Source of the DNA: Streptomyces showdoensis
GTDB taxonomy: Bacteria > Actinomycetota > Actinomycetes > Streptomycetales > Streptomycetaceae
Assembly: GCF_039535475.1 (NCBI RefSeq)
Contig: NZ_BAAAXG010000026.1
Location: forward strand, 186,001 to 250,000
Direction: 5' to 3'
DNA: 64,000 nucleotides
Shown here: one piece after another, positions 10,072 to 20,141 of the stretch
Numbering within the stretch: the stretch's first letter is position 1
Layout: each line of letters begins with the position of its first letter
The notes under the pieces: model-generated
What the model was told of the DNA's origin: nothing
Databases searched by the model: none
Seen by the model: only the letters and a program-made list of their open reading frames with translations
Translations under genes and position numbers: made by a program

Positions 10072-11174
10072 ACCGGCCGCGGCGGGACGCCGGCCACCGC
10101 CCGCGGCGGGAGCGGCACCGGATAGTGATCTCGATCAAGACCAAGCTGGGCGCCCTGGTGGTCGGGGCCGTGCTGCTGACCTCGTGCCTGGCGCTGGTCG
10201 CGATCCGCACCTCGACGGAGTTCCGCTACATCACGATCTTCGCGATGATCGCGACCCTGCTGATCACCCAGTTCGTGGCGCAGTCGCTGACCGCGCCGCT
10301 GGACGAGATGAACACGGTGGCCGGGTCGATCTCCCGCGGCGACTTCAGCCGCCGGGTGCGCGGCGCGGACCGCCGGGACGAGCTGGGCGACCTCGCCCTG
10401 ACGATCAACCGCATGGCGGACGACCTGGAGGCGGTGGAGCGGCACCGCAAGGAGCTGGTGGCGAACGTCTCGCACGAGCTGCGCACGCCCATCGCCGCAC
10501 TCCGCGCGGTGCTGGAGAACGTGGTGGACGGGGTCTCCGAGGCCGATCCGGAGACGATGCGGACGGCCCTGAAGCAGACCGAGCGGCTCGGCCGGCTGGT
10601 GGAGACGCTGCTCGACCTGTCACGGCTCGACAACGGTGTCGTGAAGCTCAGGACGCGCCGTTTCGAGGTCTGGCCCTACCTTTCCGGGGTGCTGCGGGAG
10701 GCGAACCTGGCGGCCTCCCAGCGCGGCCTGACCACCAGCTCGGGGCTCCACAACCGGACGGACGTGCACCTGCACCTGGACGTGTCGCCGCCGGAGCTGA
10801 CCGCGCACGCGGACGCCGAGCGGCTGCACCAGGTGATGGCGAACCTGATCGACAACGCGGTGAAGCACTCGCCGCCGCACGGCCGGGTGACCGTACGGGC
10901 CCGGCGCGGGCCGTTCCCGGACTCCCTGGAGGTGGAGGTCGAGGACGAGGGCCCGGGCATTCCGGAGGCGGAGCGGCACAAGGTCTTCGAGCGCTTCAAC
11001 CGGGGCGCGGTCCGCGCCCAGCAGGGCCCCGGCAGCGACGGCGGCACGGGGCTGGGCCTCGCGATCGCCCGCTGGGCGGTGGATCTGCACGGTGGCCACA
11101 TCGGGGTGGCCGAATCGTCACGGGGATGCCGCATCAGGCTCACCCTTCCGGGCAGCCTTCCGGCGCGAGATTGA
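10068..11174 (+). CDS. sensor histidine kinase
   Basis: 368 aa from the GTG at 10068, which overlaps the response-regulator stop codon; longer readings extend into that gene and are not credible. Two close transmembrane helices (LGALVVGAVLLTSCLALVAI and the YITIFAMIATLLITQF segment) leave almost no extracytoplasmic domain, so the stimulus is probably sensed in or at the membrane. HAMP domain follows (SLTAPLDEMNTVAGSISRGD), then HisKA with the phospho-His in VSHELRTPIAAL, then HATPase with N box NLIDNAVKHSP, G1 DEGPGIP and G2 GTGLGLAIA. Confidence 0.95.
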   Translation: MNRPRRDAGHRPRRERHRIVISIKTKLGALVVGAVLLTSCLALVAIRTSTEFRYITIFAMIATLLITQFVAQSLTAPLDEMNTVAGSISRGDFSRRVRGADRRDELGDLALTINRMADDLEAVERHRKELVANVSHELRTPIAALRAVLENVVDGVSEADPETMRTALKQTERLGRLVETLLDLSRLDNGVVKLRTRRFEVWPYLSGVLREANLAASQRGLTTSSGLHNRTDVHLHLDVSPPELTAHADAERLHQVMANLIDNAVKHSPPHGRVTVRARRGPFPDSLEVEVEDEGPGIPEAERHKVFERFNRGAVRAQQGPGSDGGTGLGLAIARWAVDLHGGHIGVAESSRGCRIRLTLPGSLPARD

Positions 11175-11213
11175 CGTAGGGTTCGAACCGGAAGCAGGCG
11201 TTCTGCGTGTACC

Positions 11214-11231
11214 CGTACGAGCACTCGTACG
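11214..11231. promoter_or_regulatory. perfect 18-bp palindrome upstream of the 2-oxoglutarate enzyme gene
   Basis: CGTACGAG-CA-CTCGTACG. The octamer CGTACGAG recurs within TACCCGTACGAGG around 11305-11317. The region (11175-11478) separates the kinase gene from the kgd-type gene, so this may be an operator or the kinase transcript's end. No T-tract follows. Confidence 0.5.
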
Positions 11232-11478
11232 AGAGACGCGCGTGACGTGGTCAGGAACAGGTCAGGGATGCGCCCCCAGGGGGGCCGCACCCGCGCTTTC
11301 CCCTACCCGTACGAGGGCAGAACCACGCTTGTTTCCCGCCATTCATGGCACTGAAACACCCCGTCAAGTGTGACTTGCGCGACGTTGGAGTGCCCGGCCT
11401 GCACCTCCCGGCCAGGGAGGCGTAGCCTTTATTTCCGCTGTCCATCACCTTGTGAAGCGGAAGAGGGCGGTTGCCGCC

Positions 11479-14400
11479 GTGTCGTCTCAGTCCCCCAGTA
11501 CCCCGAGCTCCCCGACCGACCAAAGCGGGCAGGGAAAGTCTCCTGCCGCCGCCTTCGGTGCCAATGAGTGGCTCGTCGACGAGATCTACCAGCAGTACCT
11601 CCAGGACCCGAATTCGGTCGATCGTGCCTGGTGGGACTTCTTCGCCGACTACAAGCCCGGCGCCGCGGAGGCCCCCGCCGCCCCGGCCGCCACCACGCCG
11701 AGCGCCTCCAGCGCGCCCGTGACGCCGCAGACGGGCCCCGCACAGGCCGCGCCTGCCGCCGCTCCGGCCGCCACGGTGCCGGCCCCGGCCCCGGCTCCCG
11801 CGAAGCCCGCCGCGGCGCCCGTCGCCCCGGCCGCGGCTCCCGCGAAGCCGGCCGCCGCGGCTCCGGCCCCGGTCAAGGCCAAGGAGGCCACCGAGGCCCC
11901 CGCCGGCCCCGAGCTGGTCACCCTGCGCGGTCCGGCCGCCGCGGTCGCGAAGAACATGAACGCCTCGCTGGAGATGCCGACGGCCACGTCCGTCCGCGCC
12001 GTCCCGGTGAAGCTGCTCTTCGACAACCGCATCGTCATCAACAACCACCTGAAGCGCGCCCGGGGCGGGAAGATCTCCTTCACCCACCTCATCGGCTACG
12101 CGATGGTGCAGGCCATCAAGGCCATGCCGGCGATGAACCACTCCTTCGCGGAGAAGGACGGCAAGCCGACCCTGGTCAAGCCGGAGCACGTGAACTTCGG
12201 CCTCGCGATCGACCTGGTGAAGCCGAACGGCGACCGCCAGCTCGTCGTCGCCGGCATCAAGAAGGCCGAGACCCTGAACTTCTTCGAGTTCTGGCAGGCC
12301 TACGAGGACATCGTCAAGCGCGCCCGCGTCGGCAAGCTGACGATGGAGGACTTCACCGGCGTCACGGTCTCGCTGACCAACCCCGGCGGCCTCGGCACCG
12401 TCCACTCCGTCCCGCGTCTGATGCCCGGACAGTCGGTCATCATGGGCGTCGGCTCGATGGACTACCCGGCCGAGTTCCAGGGCACCTCCCAGGACACCCT
12501 GAACAAGCTGGGCATCTCGAAGGTCATGACCCTGACCTCGACCTACGACCACCGGGTCATCCAGGGCGCCGCCTCCGGCGAGTTCCTGCGGATCGTCGCC
12601 AACCTCCTCCTCGGCGAGGACGGCTTCTACGACGACGTCTTCAAGTCGCTGCGCATCCCCTACGAGCCGGTCCGCTGGCTCAAGGACATCGACGCCTCGC
12701 ACGACGACGACGTCACCAAGGCCGCGCGCGTCTTCGAGCTGATCCACTCCTACCGGGTCCGCGGCCACGTCATGGCCGACACCGACCCGCTGGAGTACAA
12801 GCAGCGCAAGCACCCCGACCTGGACATCACCGAGCACGGCCTCACCCTGTGGGACCTGGAGCGCGAGTTCGCGGTCGGCGGCTTCGCCGGCAAGTCGATG
12901 ATGAAGCTCCGCGACATCCTCGGCGTGCTCCGCGACTCGTACTGCCGCACCACCGGCATCGAGTTCATGCACATCCAGGACCCGAAGCAGCGCAAGTGGA
13001 TCCAGGACCGCGTGGAGCGCCCGCACGCCCGCGTGGAGCGCGAGGAGCAGCTGCGCATCCTGCGCCGCCTGAACTCGGCCGAGGCCTTCGAGACCTTCCT
13101 GCAGACGAAGTACGTCGGCCAGAAGCGCTTCTCCCTGGAGGGCGGCGAGTCCGTCATCCCGCTGCTCGACGCGGTCATCGACTCCGCCGCGGAGTCGCGC
13201 CTCGACGAGGTCGTCATCGGCATGGCCCACCGCGGCCGCCTGAACGTCCTCGCCAACATCGTCGGCAAGTCGTACGCGCAGATCTTCCGCGAGTTCGAGG
13301 GCAACCTCGACCCGAAGTCGATGCACGGCTCCGGCGACGTCAAGTACCACCTGGGCGCCCAGGGCACCTTCACCGGCCTGGACGGCGAGCAGATCAAGGT
13401 CTCGCTCGTCGCCAACCCCTCCCACCTGGAGGCGGTCGACCCGGTCGTGGAGGGTGTCGTCCGCGCCAAGCAGGACGTCATCAACAAGGGCGGCACGGAC
13501 TTCACCGTCCTGCCGGTCGCCCTGCACGGCGACGCGGCCTTCGCCGGCCAGGGCGTCGTGGCCGAGACGCTGAACATGTCGCAGCTGCGCGGCTACCGCA
13601 CCGGCGGCACGGTCCACATCGTCATCAACAACCAGGTCGGCTTCACGGCGGCTCCCGAGTCGTCCCGCTCCTCCATGTACGCCACCGACGTGGCCCGCAT
13701 GATCGAGGCGCCGATCTTCCACGTGAACGGCGACGACCCGGAGGCCGTGGTCCGCGTCGCGCGGCTCGCCTTCGAGTTCCGCCAGACGTTCAACAAGGAC
13801 GTCGTGATCGACCTCATCTGCTACCGCCGCCGCGGTCACAACGAGGGCGACAACCCGCAGTTCACGAACCCGCAGATGTACACCCTGATCGACAAGAAGC
13901 GCTCGGTGCGCAAGCTCTACACCGAGTCCCTGATCGGTCGCGGCGACATCACCCTGGAAGAGGCGGAGCAGGCGCTCCAGGACTTCCAGGGCCAGCTGGA
14001 GAAGGTCTTCGCGGAGGTCCGCGAGGCCACCGCCGCCCCGGCCTCCCCGCAGGTCCCGGACGCGCGTCCCGAGTTCCCGGTCGCCGTCACCACGGCGGTC
14101 TCCGCGGAGGTCGTGAAGCGGATCGCCGAGTCGCAGGTCAACATCCCGGAGCGGATCACGGTCCACCCGCGTCTGCTCCCGCAGATGCAGCGCCGTGCCG
14201 CCTCGATCGACGACGGCACCATCGACTGGGGCTTCGGCGAGACCCTCGCCATCGGCTCGCTGCTGATGGAGGGCACCCCGGTCCGCCTGTCGGGCCAGGA
14301 CTCCCGCCGCGGCACCTTCGGCCAGCGCCACGCGGTCCTCGTGGACCAGGAGACCGGCGAGGACTACACCCCGCTGCTCTACCTGGCCGAGGACCAGGCC

Positions 14401-15270
14401 CACTACAACGTCTACGACTCGCTGCTCAGCGAGTACGCGGCGATGGGCTTCGAGTACGGCTACTCGCTGGAGCGCCCGGACTCCCTGGTCATCTGGGAGG
14501 CCCAGTTCGGTGACTTCGTCAACGGCGCGCAGACCGTCGTCGACGAGTTCATCTCCTCGGCCGAGCAGAAGTGGGGCCAGACCTCCGGCGTCACGCTGCT
14601 CCTGCCGCACGGCTACGAGGGCCAGGGCCCGGACCACTCGTCCGCGCGCCCGGAGCGCTTCCTCCAGATGTGCGCCCAGGACAACATGACGGTCGCCATG
14701 CCGACGCTGCCGTCGAACTACTTCCACCTCCTGCGCTGGCAGGTGCACAACCCGCACCACAAGCCGCTCATCGTCTTCACCCCGAAGTCGATGCTGCGTC
14801 TGAAGGCCGCGGCGTCGAAGGTCGAGGAGTTCACCACCGGCGGCTTCCGCCCGGTGATCGGCGACGAGACGGTCAACCCGGCGGACGTCCGCAAGGTCGT
14901 CTTCTGCGCGGGCAAGGTCTACTACGACCTGGAGGCCGAGCGTCAGAAGCGCGGCGACACGGAGACCGCGATCATCCGCCTCGAGCGCCTGTACCCGCTG
15001 CCGGGTGCCGAGCTCCAGGCCGAGATCGCCAAGTACCCGAACGCGGCGAAGTACATCTGGGCCCAGGAGGAGCCGGCGAACCAGGGTGCCTGGCCGTTCA
15101 TCGCGCTCAACCTGATCGACCACCTGGACCTGGCGGTCGGCGCGGACATCCCGGCGGGCGAGCGCCTGCGCCGGATCTCCCGCCCGCACTCCTCGTCCCC
15201 GGCGGTCGGCTCGGCCAAGCGCCACCAGGCCGAGCAGGCGCAGCTGGTCTCGGAGGTCTTCGACGCCTGA
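11479..15270 (+). CDS. kgd: multifunctional 2-oxoglutarate dehydrogenase/decarboxylase E1-E2 fusion
   Basis: TCA-cycle enzyme that decarboxylates 2-oxoglutarate with thiamine diphosphate; actinobacteria use this fused form (Kgd/OdhA/SucA) instead of separate E1o and E2o. 1263 aa from GTG 11479, chosen for GAGGGCGG 8 nt upstream and homologous MS/VS-x-QSPS starts. Order: E1 N-terminal helix ([17 protein letters not shown]), Ala/Pro/Lys linker (about 60-145), E2-like acyltransferase domain without a lipoyl domain ([15 protein letters not shown], His about 357), then the E1 dehydrogenase with [11 protein letters not shown] and [11 protein letters not shown] thiamine-site motifs. Peripheral regulation by FHA protein OdhI/GarA is known in relatives. 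Confidence 0.96.
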   Translation: MSSQSPSTPSSPTDQSGQGKSPAAAFGANEWLVDEIYQQYLQDPNSVDRAWWDFFADYKPGAAEAPAAPAATTPSASSAPVTPQTGPAQAAPAAAPAATVPAPAPAPAKPAAAPVAPAAAPAKPAAAAPAPVKAKEATEAPAGPELVTLRGPAAAVAKNMNASLEMPTATSVRAVPVKLLFDNRIVINNHLKRARGGKISFTHLIGYAMVQAIKAMPAMNHSFAEKDGKPTLVKPEHVNFGLAIDLVKPNGDRQLVVAGIKKAETLNFFEFWQAYEDIVKRARVGKLTMEDFTGVTVSLTNPGGLGTVHSVPRLMPGQSVIMGVGSMDYPAEFQGTSQDTLNKLGISKVMTLTSTYDHRVIQGAASGEFLRIVANLLLGEDGFYDDVFKSLRIPYEPVRWLKDIDASHDDDVTKAARVFELIHSYRVRGHVMADTDPLEYKQRKHPDLDITEHGLTLWDLEREFAVGGFAGKSMMKLRDILGVLRDSYCRTTGIEFMHIQDPKQRKWIQDRVERPHARVEREEQLRILRRLNSAEAFETFLQTKYVGQKRFSLEGGESVIPLLDAVIDSAAESRLDEVVIGMAHRGRLNVLANIVGKSYAQIFREFEGNLDPKSMHGSGDVKYHLGAQGTFTGLDGEQIKVSLVANPSHLEAVDPVVEGVVRAKQDVINKGGTDFTVLPVALHGDAAFAGQGVVAETLNMSQLRGYRTGGTVHIVINNQVGFTAAPESSRSSMYATDVARMIEAPIFHVNGDDPEAVVRVARLAFEFRQTFNKDVVIDLICYRRRGHNEGDNPQFTNPQMYTLIDKKRSVRKLYTESLIGRGDITLEEAEQALQDFQGQLEKVFAEVREATAAPASPQVPDARPEFPVAVTTAVSAEVVKRIAESQVNIPERITVHPRLLPQMQRRAASIDDGTIDWGFGETLAIGSLLMEGTPVRLSGQDSRRGTFGQRHAVLVDQETGEDYTPLLYLAEDQAHYNVYDSLLSEYAAMGFEYGYSLERPDSLVIWEAQFGDFVNGAQTVVDEFISSAEQKWGQTSGVTLLLPHGYEGQGPDHSSARPERFLQMCAQDNMTVAMPTLPSNYFHLLRWQVHNPHHKPLIVFTPKSMLRLKAAASKVEEFTTGGFRPVIGDETVNPADVRKVVFCAGKVYYDLEAERQKRGDTETAIIRLERLYPLPGAELQAEIAKYPNAAKYIWAQEEPANQGAWPFIALNLIDHLDLAVGADIPAGERLRRISRPHSSSPAVGSAKRHQAEQAQLVSEVFDA

Positions 15271-15289
15271 GTCGGAGCCCGAGCACCAC

Positions 15290-15324
15290 GGAGGCCCGGC
15301 ACCCCCTCGGGGTGCCGGGCCTCC
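15290..15324 (+). terminator. terminator after kgd
   Basis: 16-bp perfect stem with a CTC loop (GGAGGCCCGGCACCCC at 15290-15305 and its complement at 15309-15324), 20 nt after the stop. It also lies between convergent genes and may serve both strands. Confidence 0.92.
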
Positions 15325-15373
15325 GGCGTGTCCGCGACCGCTCACGGGCTCGCGCGGGAGCCCCCGCACGGAC

Positions 15374-18373
15374 TCAGAGGAAGGCCTCGAAGTCCCAGTA
15401 CGGGCGGATCCGCTGACGGGCCGACAGGGTGTGCGGGTGCTGGGCGCCGAGGGTGCGGGTGAGGGTCAGCAGGGCGTCCTCCTCCAGCTTCCCGGCCTCC
15501 TCGGTCTCGCGCAGGCCGCGCAGGTCGGTGGCGAGCGCGATCTGGCAGGACAGGGTGAGCGGATGCTCGCCGCCGAGGGTGTGCCGGGCCCGGCGCAGGG
15601 CGTCGCGGCTGAGCTCGGCGGCGTCGGCGACCCGGCCGTTGAAGTTGCGGGCCGCGCCGGCGTTGAGGGCGCAGCCGAGGACCCACGGGTGGTCGGGGCC
15701 GAGGGAGGCGGTCAGCCCGGCGAGGGACGCCTCCAGCATCGCGAGCGCGTCGGCCCGCTCGCCGGCCGCCTGCATGACCAGCCCCGTGCTGGACAGCATG
15801 CCGGTGGCGAAGGGATGGGCCGGGCCGAGGAGCGAGCGGTAGCCGGCCTCGGCCTCGTTGATGAGGTCCCTGGCCTGGGCGAGGTCGCCGTGCTCGCGCA
15901 GGAAGCTGCCGTAGTCGTTGATGAACGCGAGCGTGACGTAGTGGCCCCGGCCGTGGACCTGTTCCAGCTGGTCGAGGGCGGTGGCCATCATGGCGCCGAT
16001 GTCCCGCTGGAAGCCGCCCTCCCGGCGCCGGCACAGGGTCAGCTGCGCGCGGGCCTTGAGCGTCTGCGGGTGCAGCGGCCCGAGGACCTGGACGTGCATC
16101 TTCAGGTTGGACTCCTGGCGGGCCAGGGCGTCCCGGTAGCGGCCGAGCAGACGCAGGTCCTGGGCGAGGGCGATGCCGGAGTTGAGGGTGTTGGCGTGGC
16201 GGGGGCGCAGGACGGTCTCGCGGGTGGCGAGGGTCTCGACGTCGAGGTCGTACGCCTCCTGGTAGCGCCCGAGGAGCCGCAGCCCGAGGCCGAGGTTGAA
16301 GCGGGCGACGAGGGTGACGAACTCGGTGTCGCCGAGCAGCCTCCTGGACTCGTCCAGGACTTCGCGCTGGAGGGTCTCCGCCTCGCCGTACTGGCCGAGG
16401 TGGCGCAGGTCGCTGGCGATGGCGCCGCCGCAGAGCATGACGCCGAGCTCGTTGACGGGGGCGTCCTGGGTGAGCCGTTCCCGCAGGGCGTGGTCCAGCT
16501 GGTGCGCCTCGCGGAACCGGCCGCTGGAGCGCAGGACGTTGCCCTCCTGGGTGGTCAGGTCGAGCATGGGCTGGGCGAGCGGCGGCATGAACGCGCTCCA
16601 GCAGGCCCGGATCTTCTCGGCGAGCCGGGCGCCGGCCGTGTACTCGCCGCTGCGGTAGCAGTAGCGCAGGCAGTTGAGGACGGCGGTCTGGACGCGCGGG
16701 TTGTGGCTTTCGAGGGCGCCGGAGGGCTCCAGGTGGGGCAGGAGTTCGGCGTAGCGGGGCCAGTGGCGGCTGTCCATCGGGTTGCCGGGGTCGGCCTCGG
16801 CGAGCAGCGTGCGGATGGCCTTGCGGTGGGCGGCCCGGTGCGGGCCGTCGGTGAGCCGGGACACGATGTCGTGGACGAGCCGGTGCATGTGCACCGACTC
16901 CTGGTGCGGGCCGAGCTCGTTGGCGGGTCCGCGCGCGTCGCGGGTGAGGACGGAGAAGTTGACCAGGGTGTCGAGGGCCCGGCTCCAGGAGGGCAGGTCC
17001 GTGGTCATCCAGCGCAGGTCCTCGGGAAGTTCGGCCTGCGGGTAGGCGCGGACGATGCCGAGGGGGATGCGGCCGGGGGCGAAGGAGGCGCACAGGCTGA
17101 GGATCTCGACGGCCTGCGGCTGGGAGCGTCGGAGCCGGTTGATCAGTATCGACCAGGAGGTGAGGGAGGCGTGCGGGAAGCCGTCGACGGCGGCGGGCTC
17201 GTCGACGGTGGACAGCCGGCCCTCACGGACCATCCGCAGGTACTCGGGGACCTCCATGCGGGACTCGCCGAGCCAGGCGGCGGCCTGGACGAGCGGCAGG
17301 GGCACGTCGCCGAACTCGGCGGCCACCTCGTCGGCCTCGGGGGCGGTGACGTGCGGGGCGCGGCGCATCAGGTAGCCGGTGGACTCGGCCCGGTCGAAGC
17401 TGGGCACCTGGAGGATGTCGGTGTACTCGCCCCAGCCGCGGTTGCGCGAGGTGACGAGGACGTGGCCGGGGCCGTGCGGCAGCAGGACCTCGGCGTCCTT
17501 GGTGTCGTCCCAGCCGTCGAAGACGACGAGCCACTTGCCGTGCGGGTCGCCGCGGCGCAGGGCCTCGCGGACGGCGCGGATGCGTTCGCCGGGTTCGGAT
17601 CCGGCGGGGAGGCCGAGGACGGCGGAGAGTTCGCCGAAGCGGTCGCGCTGGACGTTGCGGTCGTCCGAGCTGACCCACCAGACGACGTCGTAGTCGGGGC
17701 TGAAGCGGTGGGCGTACTCGGCGGCGATCTGGGTCTTGCCGATTCCGGACATGCCGAGGAGCGTGCAGGCGGCGTTGCCGCGCTCGGCGTCCATGAGCCG
17801 CTGCTGGAGCTCGGTGAGGAGGTCGTCCCGGCCGGTGAACCGCGGATTCCGGCGGGGGACGTCGCCCCAGATCTCGGGGGGCGTGTCGGGGTAGCGGACC
17901 AGGGAGCCGTGCTGCACGCGGCGGGAGGCGGAGCGGCGCGGCTCGATGCCGAGCCTGCTGAGCAGCCGGGCCTCGGCCTCCTCCTCGCCGATGCCCCACA
18001 GGCTGACGGGTTCGAGGACGGCGGTGGCGGGCAGCAGTGGCCGGTTGGTGAGGTTGACGGCGGCGAAGCGGTCGGCGTGGCCGGCCACGAAGCCGCGCAG
18101 GACGTCGTTCCATTCGCCGGCGGGGCGCGGGCCGAGTTCGAAGAACCAGTCGTTGAGGACGAGGAGGACCTGGCCCCGGGCGAGCAGCAAGTCGCCGAGG
18201 GAGTCCTCCAGGGGGACCTCGCGGGGCGGGTCCCAGCGTTGCAGGGTGTTCCGGATGCCCTGGAGGTCGAGTCGCTGTGCGATCCAGGCGGCCCAGGGGC
18301 GGTGATAGCCCGGAAAGACCACCAGGACATGTTCCGGCGCCGTCGCGGCGCCCGTCCGCCCTTGTTCCGTCAT
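15374..18373 (-). CDS. TIR-like / NB-ARC / TPR protein (FxSxx-COOH system tetratricopeptide protein type)
   Basis: 999 aa. Residues about 14-145 form a TIR-like domain (HVLVVFPGYHRPWAAWIAQRL ... VLLVLNDWFFE). About 180-430 is a STAND NB-ARC ATPase: NPRFTGRDDLLTEL lead-in, P-loop LLGMSGIGKTQIAAEYA, Walker B KWLVVFDGWDD, and RNRGWG sensor. From about 560 to the end it is a TPR superhelix with the kinesin-light-chain-like spacing LLGxxHPxTL. Such proteins act as ligand-switched signalling hubs. The architecture matches the family named after FxSxx-COOH peptide systems, but no radical SAM FxsB is present here. Start ATG 18373 has GGGAG 5 nt upstream. It is last in a seven-gene minus-strand block. 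Confidence 0.88.
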   Translation of the reverse strand: MTEQGRTGAATAPEHVLVVFPGYHRPWAAWIAQRLDLQGIRNTLQRWDPPREVPLEDSLGDLLLARGQVLLVLNDWFFELGPRPAGEWNDVLRGFVAGHADRFAAVNLTNRPLLPATAVLEPVSLWGIGEEEAEARLLSRLGIEPRRSASRRVQHGSLVRYPDTPPEIWGDVPRRNPRFTGRDDLLTELQQRLMDAERGNAACTLLGMSGIGKTQIAAEYAHRFSPDYDVVWWVSSDDRNVQRDRFGELSAVLGLPAGSEPGERIRAVREALRRGDPHGKWLVVFDGWDDTKDAEVLLPHGPGHVLVTSRNRGWGEYTDILQVPSFDRAESTGYLMRRAPHVTAPEADEVAAEFGDVPLPLVQAAAWLGESRMEVPEYLRMVREGRLSTVDEPAAVDGFPHASLTSWSILINRLRRSQPQAVEILSLCASFAPGRIPLGIVRAYPQAELPEDLRWMTTDLPSWSRALDTLVNFSVLTRDARGPANELGPHQESVHMHRLVHDIVSRLTDGPHRAAHRKAIRTLLAEADPGNPMDSRHWPRYAELLPHLEPSGALESHNPRVQTAVLNCLRYCYRSGEYTAGARLAEKIRACWSAFMPPLAQPMLDLTTQEGNVLRSSGRFREAHQLDHALRERLTQDAPVNELGVMLCGGAIASDLRHLGQYGEAETLQREVLDESRRLLGDTEFVTLVARFNLGLGLRLLGRYQEAYDLDVETLATRETVLRPRHANTLNSGIALAQDLRLLGRYRDALARQESNLKMHVQVLGPLHPQTLKARAQLTLCRRREGGFQRDIGAMMATALDQLEQVHGRGHYVTLAFINDYGSFLREHGDLAQARDLINEAEAGYRSLLGPAHPFATGMLSSTGLVMQAAGERADALAMLEASLAGLTASLGPDHPWVLGCALNAGAARNFNGRVADAAELSRDALRRARHTLGGEHPLTLSCQIALATDLRGLRETEEAGKLEEDALLTLTRTLGAQHPHTLSARQRIRPYWDFEAFL

Positions 18374-18431
18374 CGCGTCTCCCTATCCGCTCCCGTGCCA
18401 CGGTCTGTCGGCATTCTGCTACACCGTGTTA

Positions 18432-19709
18432 TCAAAGAGATCTTCGGACTCCGCCGAGGCTCGCATGATGCCTCCGCATTTGGTTCACGAACTCCCGCCC
18501 CGCGATGGTCAGTTCATCGGATTCAAGCAGGATCTCCAAGGCTCCGCCCACCTGAACGTGGAAGCGCTCGAACCGCTGTCCCGCGCGCGCCCGCCACGCC
18601 CTCGGAGCGCCGTCGGACTCCACCGCGCGCCACCACAGGTCGGTGAGGGCGAGATGGGCGTAAGCCCCTTGCAGGACCCCGGCGACGGGCCGCGGGTCCG
18701 AGCGCCAGCCCACCCGGTGCACGGCCGCCCGGCCGGACCGGTGCAGCGGTACGAGCTCGTGCAGGGCGGCCAGTTTGCTGTGGTGGATCTCGTGGACGAG
18801 GGTCTCGGCCATCGTCCGCGCGCTCGTGGGCATCGAGGCGAGGACGGCGCCGGGAGCCGCCCGCAGCGTGGCGCTCATCGGCACCGCGGGCGGGCCGCCG
18901 GCGCTGAGCGGGACGACCGCCCGGACGGTCCGACGGACCTCGGCCGCGCGGACCGGGTCGACGCGGACGAGCAGCTGCTGGGCGCCGCGCCAGTGGCGCG
19001 TCCAGGCCTGGGCGTCGGTGACGGCCCGGTCGGTGGCGGTACGCGGCGGAGCGCCGATCCCGCCGGGCGGCACCCGGTACGGGTCGAGGTCGTCGAGCAG
19101 CGCGGTGGCACCGGGCAGCACGCGCAGACCGCTCCAGGTGGGGCCGAGCCCGGCGAGCCGTCCGGTGCCGGGGTGGGCGAGGAGGAGCGCGCCGTGCGCG
19201 GTCCGGGCGCCGTCGGGGGCGATCCAGGCCACCCGGGCGCGGGACCGGATCCGGGCCCGTTCGGCGCCGATGCGGAAGCGGCCGACGCCGGCCAGGGAGA
19301 GGACGCCCTGCGGCGCGAGGACCCGGAGGTCGAGGGCGCAGCCGGCCCGCAGTGCGGCGGTGACGGCGATGGACTCGAAGCGGCCCAGCCGCCGGCCCAG
19401 CTCCGCGCCCGTGGCGGCCCCGAGGGCGGCGGCCAGCCAGGCGCCGGTGGTCGGATAGTCGAGCACGTCGCGGACCACCACGGGGTGGGCCCGCTCGGCC
19501 CGTTCGAGCAGCCGCCAGGCGTCGTCGAAGCCGCGTACCGCGCCCGGGTCGATCTGGTCCCGCTCGCGCTGCACCCGGATGAGCAGGGCCTTCAGCAGCA
19601 GCTGCCGGCGGCCGCGCAGACCGGCGTGGAGCGCGGACATGCCGACGACGGCGGGCCCGGTCCTGGCCAGTTCGGCGAACTCGGCTTCGGTCAGGGGGGC
19701 GGTCGTCAC
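18432..19709 (-). CDS. HExxH motif protein, putative peptide-modifying (aKG-HExxH-type) enzyme
   Basis: 425 aa from GTG 19709, with GGAGAGG upstream. The key site is ETLVHEIHHSKLAAL (about residue 290), followed by a downstream His/Asp-containing segment (AYAHLALTDLWWR). HEXXH here resembles the group now annotated as putative alpha-ketoglutarate-dependent peptide beta-hydroxylases that accompany radical-SAM/FxsA-type peptides, rather than a classical metalloprotease. The N-terminal half is helical (HPVVVRDVLDYPTTGAWL). It lies between a 66-aa peptide gene and the NB-ARC-TPR gene. Enzyme class is inferred from context and motif, not shown. Confidence 0.78.
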   Translation of the reverse strand: MTTAPLTEAEFAELARTGPAVVGMSALHAGLRGRRQLLLKALLIRVQRERDQIDPGAVRGFDDAWRLLERAERAHPVVVRDVLDYPTTGAWLAAALGAATGAELGRRLGRFESIAVTAALRAGCALDLRVLAPQGVLSLAGVGRFRIGAERARIRSRARVAWIAPDGARTAHGALLLAHPGTGRLAGLGPTWSGLRVLPGATALLDDLDPYRVPPGGIGAPPRTATDRAVTDAQAWTRHWRGAQQLLVRVDPVRAAEVRRTVRAVVPLSAGGPPAVPMSATLRAAPGAVLASMPTSARTMAETLVHEIHHSKLAALHELVPLHRSGRAAVHRVGWRSDPRPVAGVLQGAYAHLALTDLWWRAVESDGAPRAWRARAGQRFERFHVQVGGALEILLESDELTIAGREFVNQMRRHHASLGGVRRSL

Positions 19710-19781
19710 CGCGCGCCCTCTCCGGCGAGGGGCCGCCCGGGCCGGAAACTGACCGGAAACCGCCGGTCGGCGAGGGGTGCT

Positions 19782-19982
19782 TCAGGGATTGCCCTCACTG
19801 ACCCAGGACTCCCCGAGCTCCAGGGGCCGGCCGAGGACCCGCTCGGCCTCGGCCACGACCTCGGGATGGTCGAGGACCCGCAGGGTACGCAGGTCGACGG
19901 CGGCGAGGTCGGGCGGGGGTGCGGGCGGCGATCCGGCCTCCCGGCCGGCACCGGTCGTCGGCCACTGCGTGTGCTCCAACAC
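19782..19982 (-). CDS. 66-aa hypothetical peptide, candidate substrate of the adjacent HExxH protein
   Basis: GTG at 19982 is preceded by GAGGAGGAG with 6-nt spacing, much better than the upstream TTG (20051). The product starts with a Pro/Ala-rich segment, then has an amphipathic helix with the sequence LDHPEVVAEAERVLGRP, and ends ELGESWVSEGNP. Short peptides with a helical leader and a short C-terminal core are what RiPP-like maturases act on, and the DLRTLRVLDHPEV region recalls leaders of FxSxx-COOH peptides. The terminal FxSxx motif itself is absent. Coding status rests on the ribosome-binding site and position in the operon. Confidence 0.55.
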   Translation of the reverse strand: MLEHTQWPTTGAGREAGSPPAPPPDLAAVDLRTLRVLDHPEVVAEAERVLGRPLELGESWVSEGNP

Positions 19983-20141
19983 CCTCTGCTCCTCCTCACC
20001 GACCCTTGTCCCCCACGGTCGTAGCGGCGCAGCGGTTCTTCCCGACGCCAAGAACTCAGAAACCCGTTCGACTCAACTGCGCCCATTCACGCCCCCGTTA
20101 TCAAGCCGTTCCGTTTCCGCCGTCTCTCCCCGGCCCTCCGG

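Noticed and set aside
11251..15369. 1372-codon minus-strand open frame across the 2-oxoglutarate enzyme gene
   Set aside because: Antisense shadow with low-complexity composition; plus strand encodes complete E1/E2 motifs and has a good ribosome-binding site.
19782..20051. 89-codon reading of the peptide gene from TTG 20051
   Set aside because: The GTG at 19982 has GAGGAGGAG at correct spacing, whereas TTG 20051 has no ribosome-binding site.
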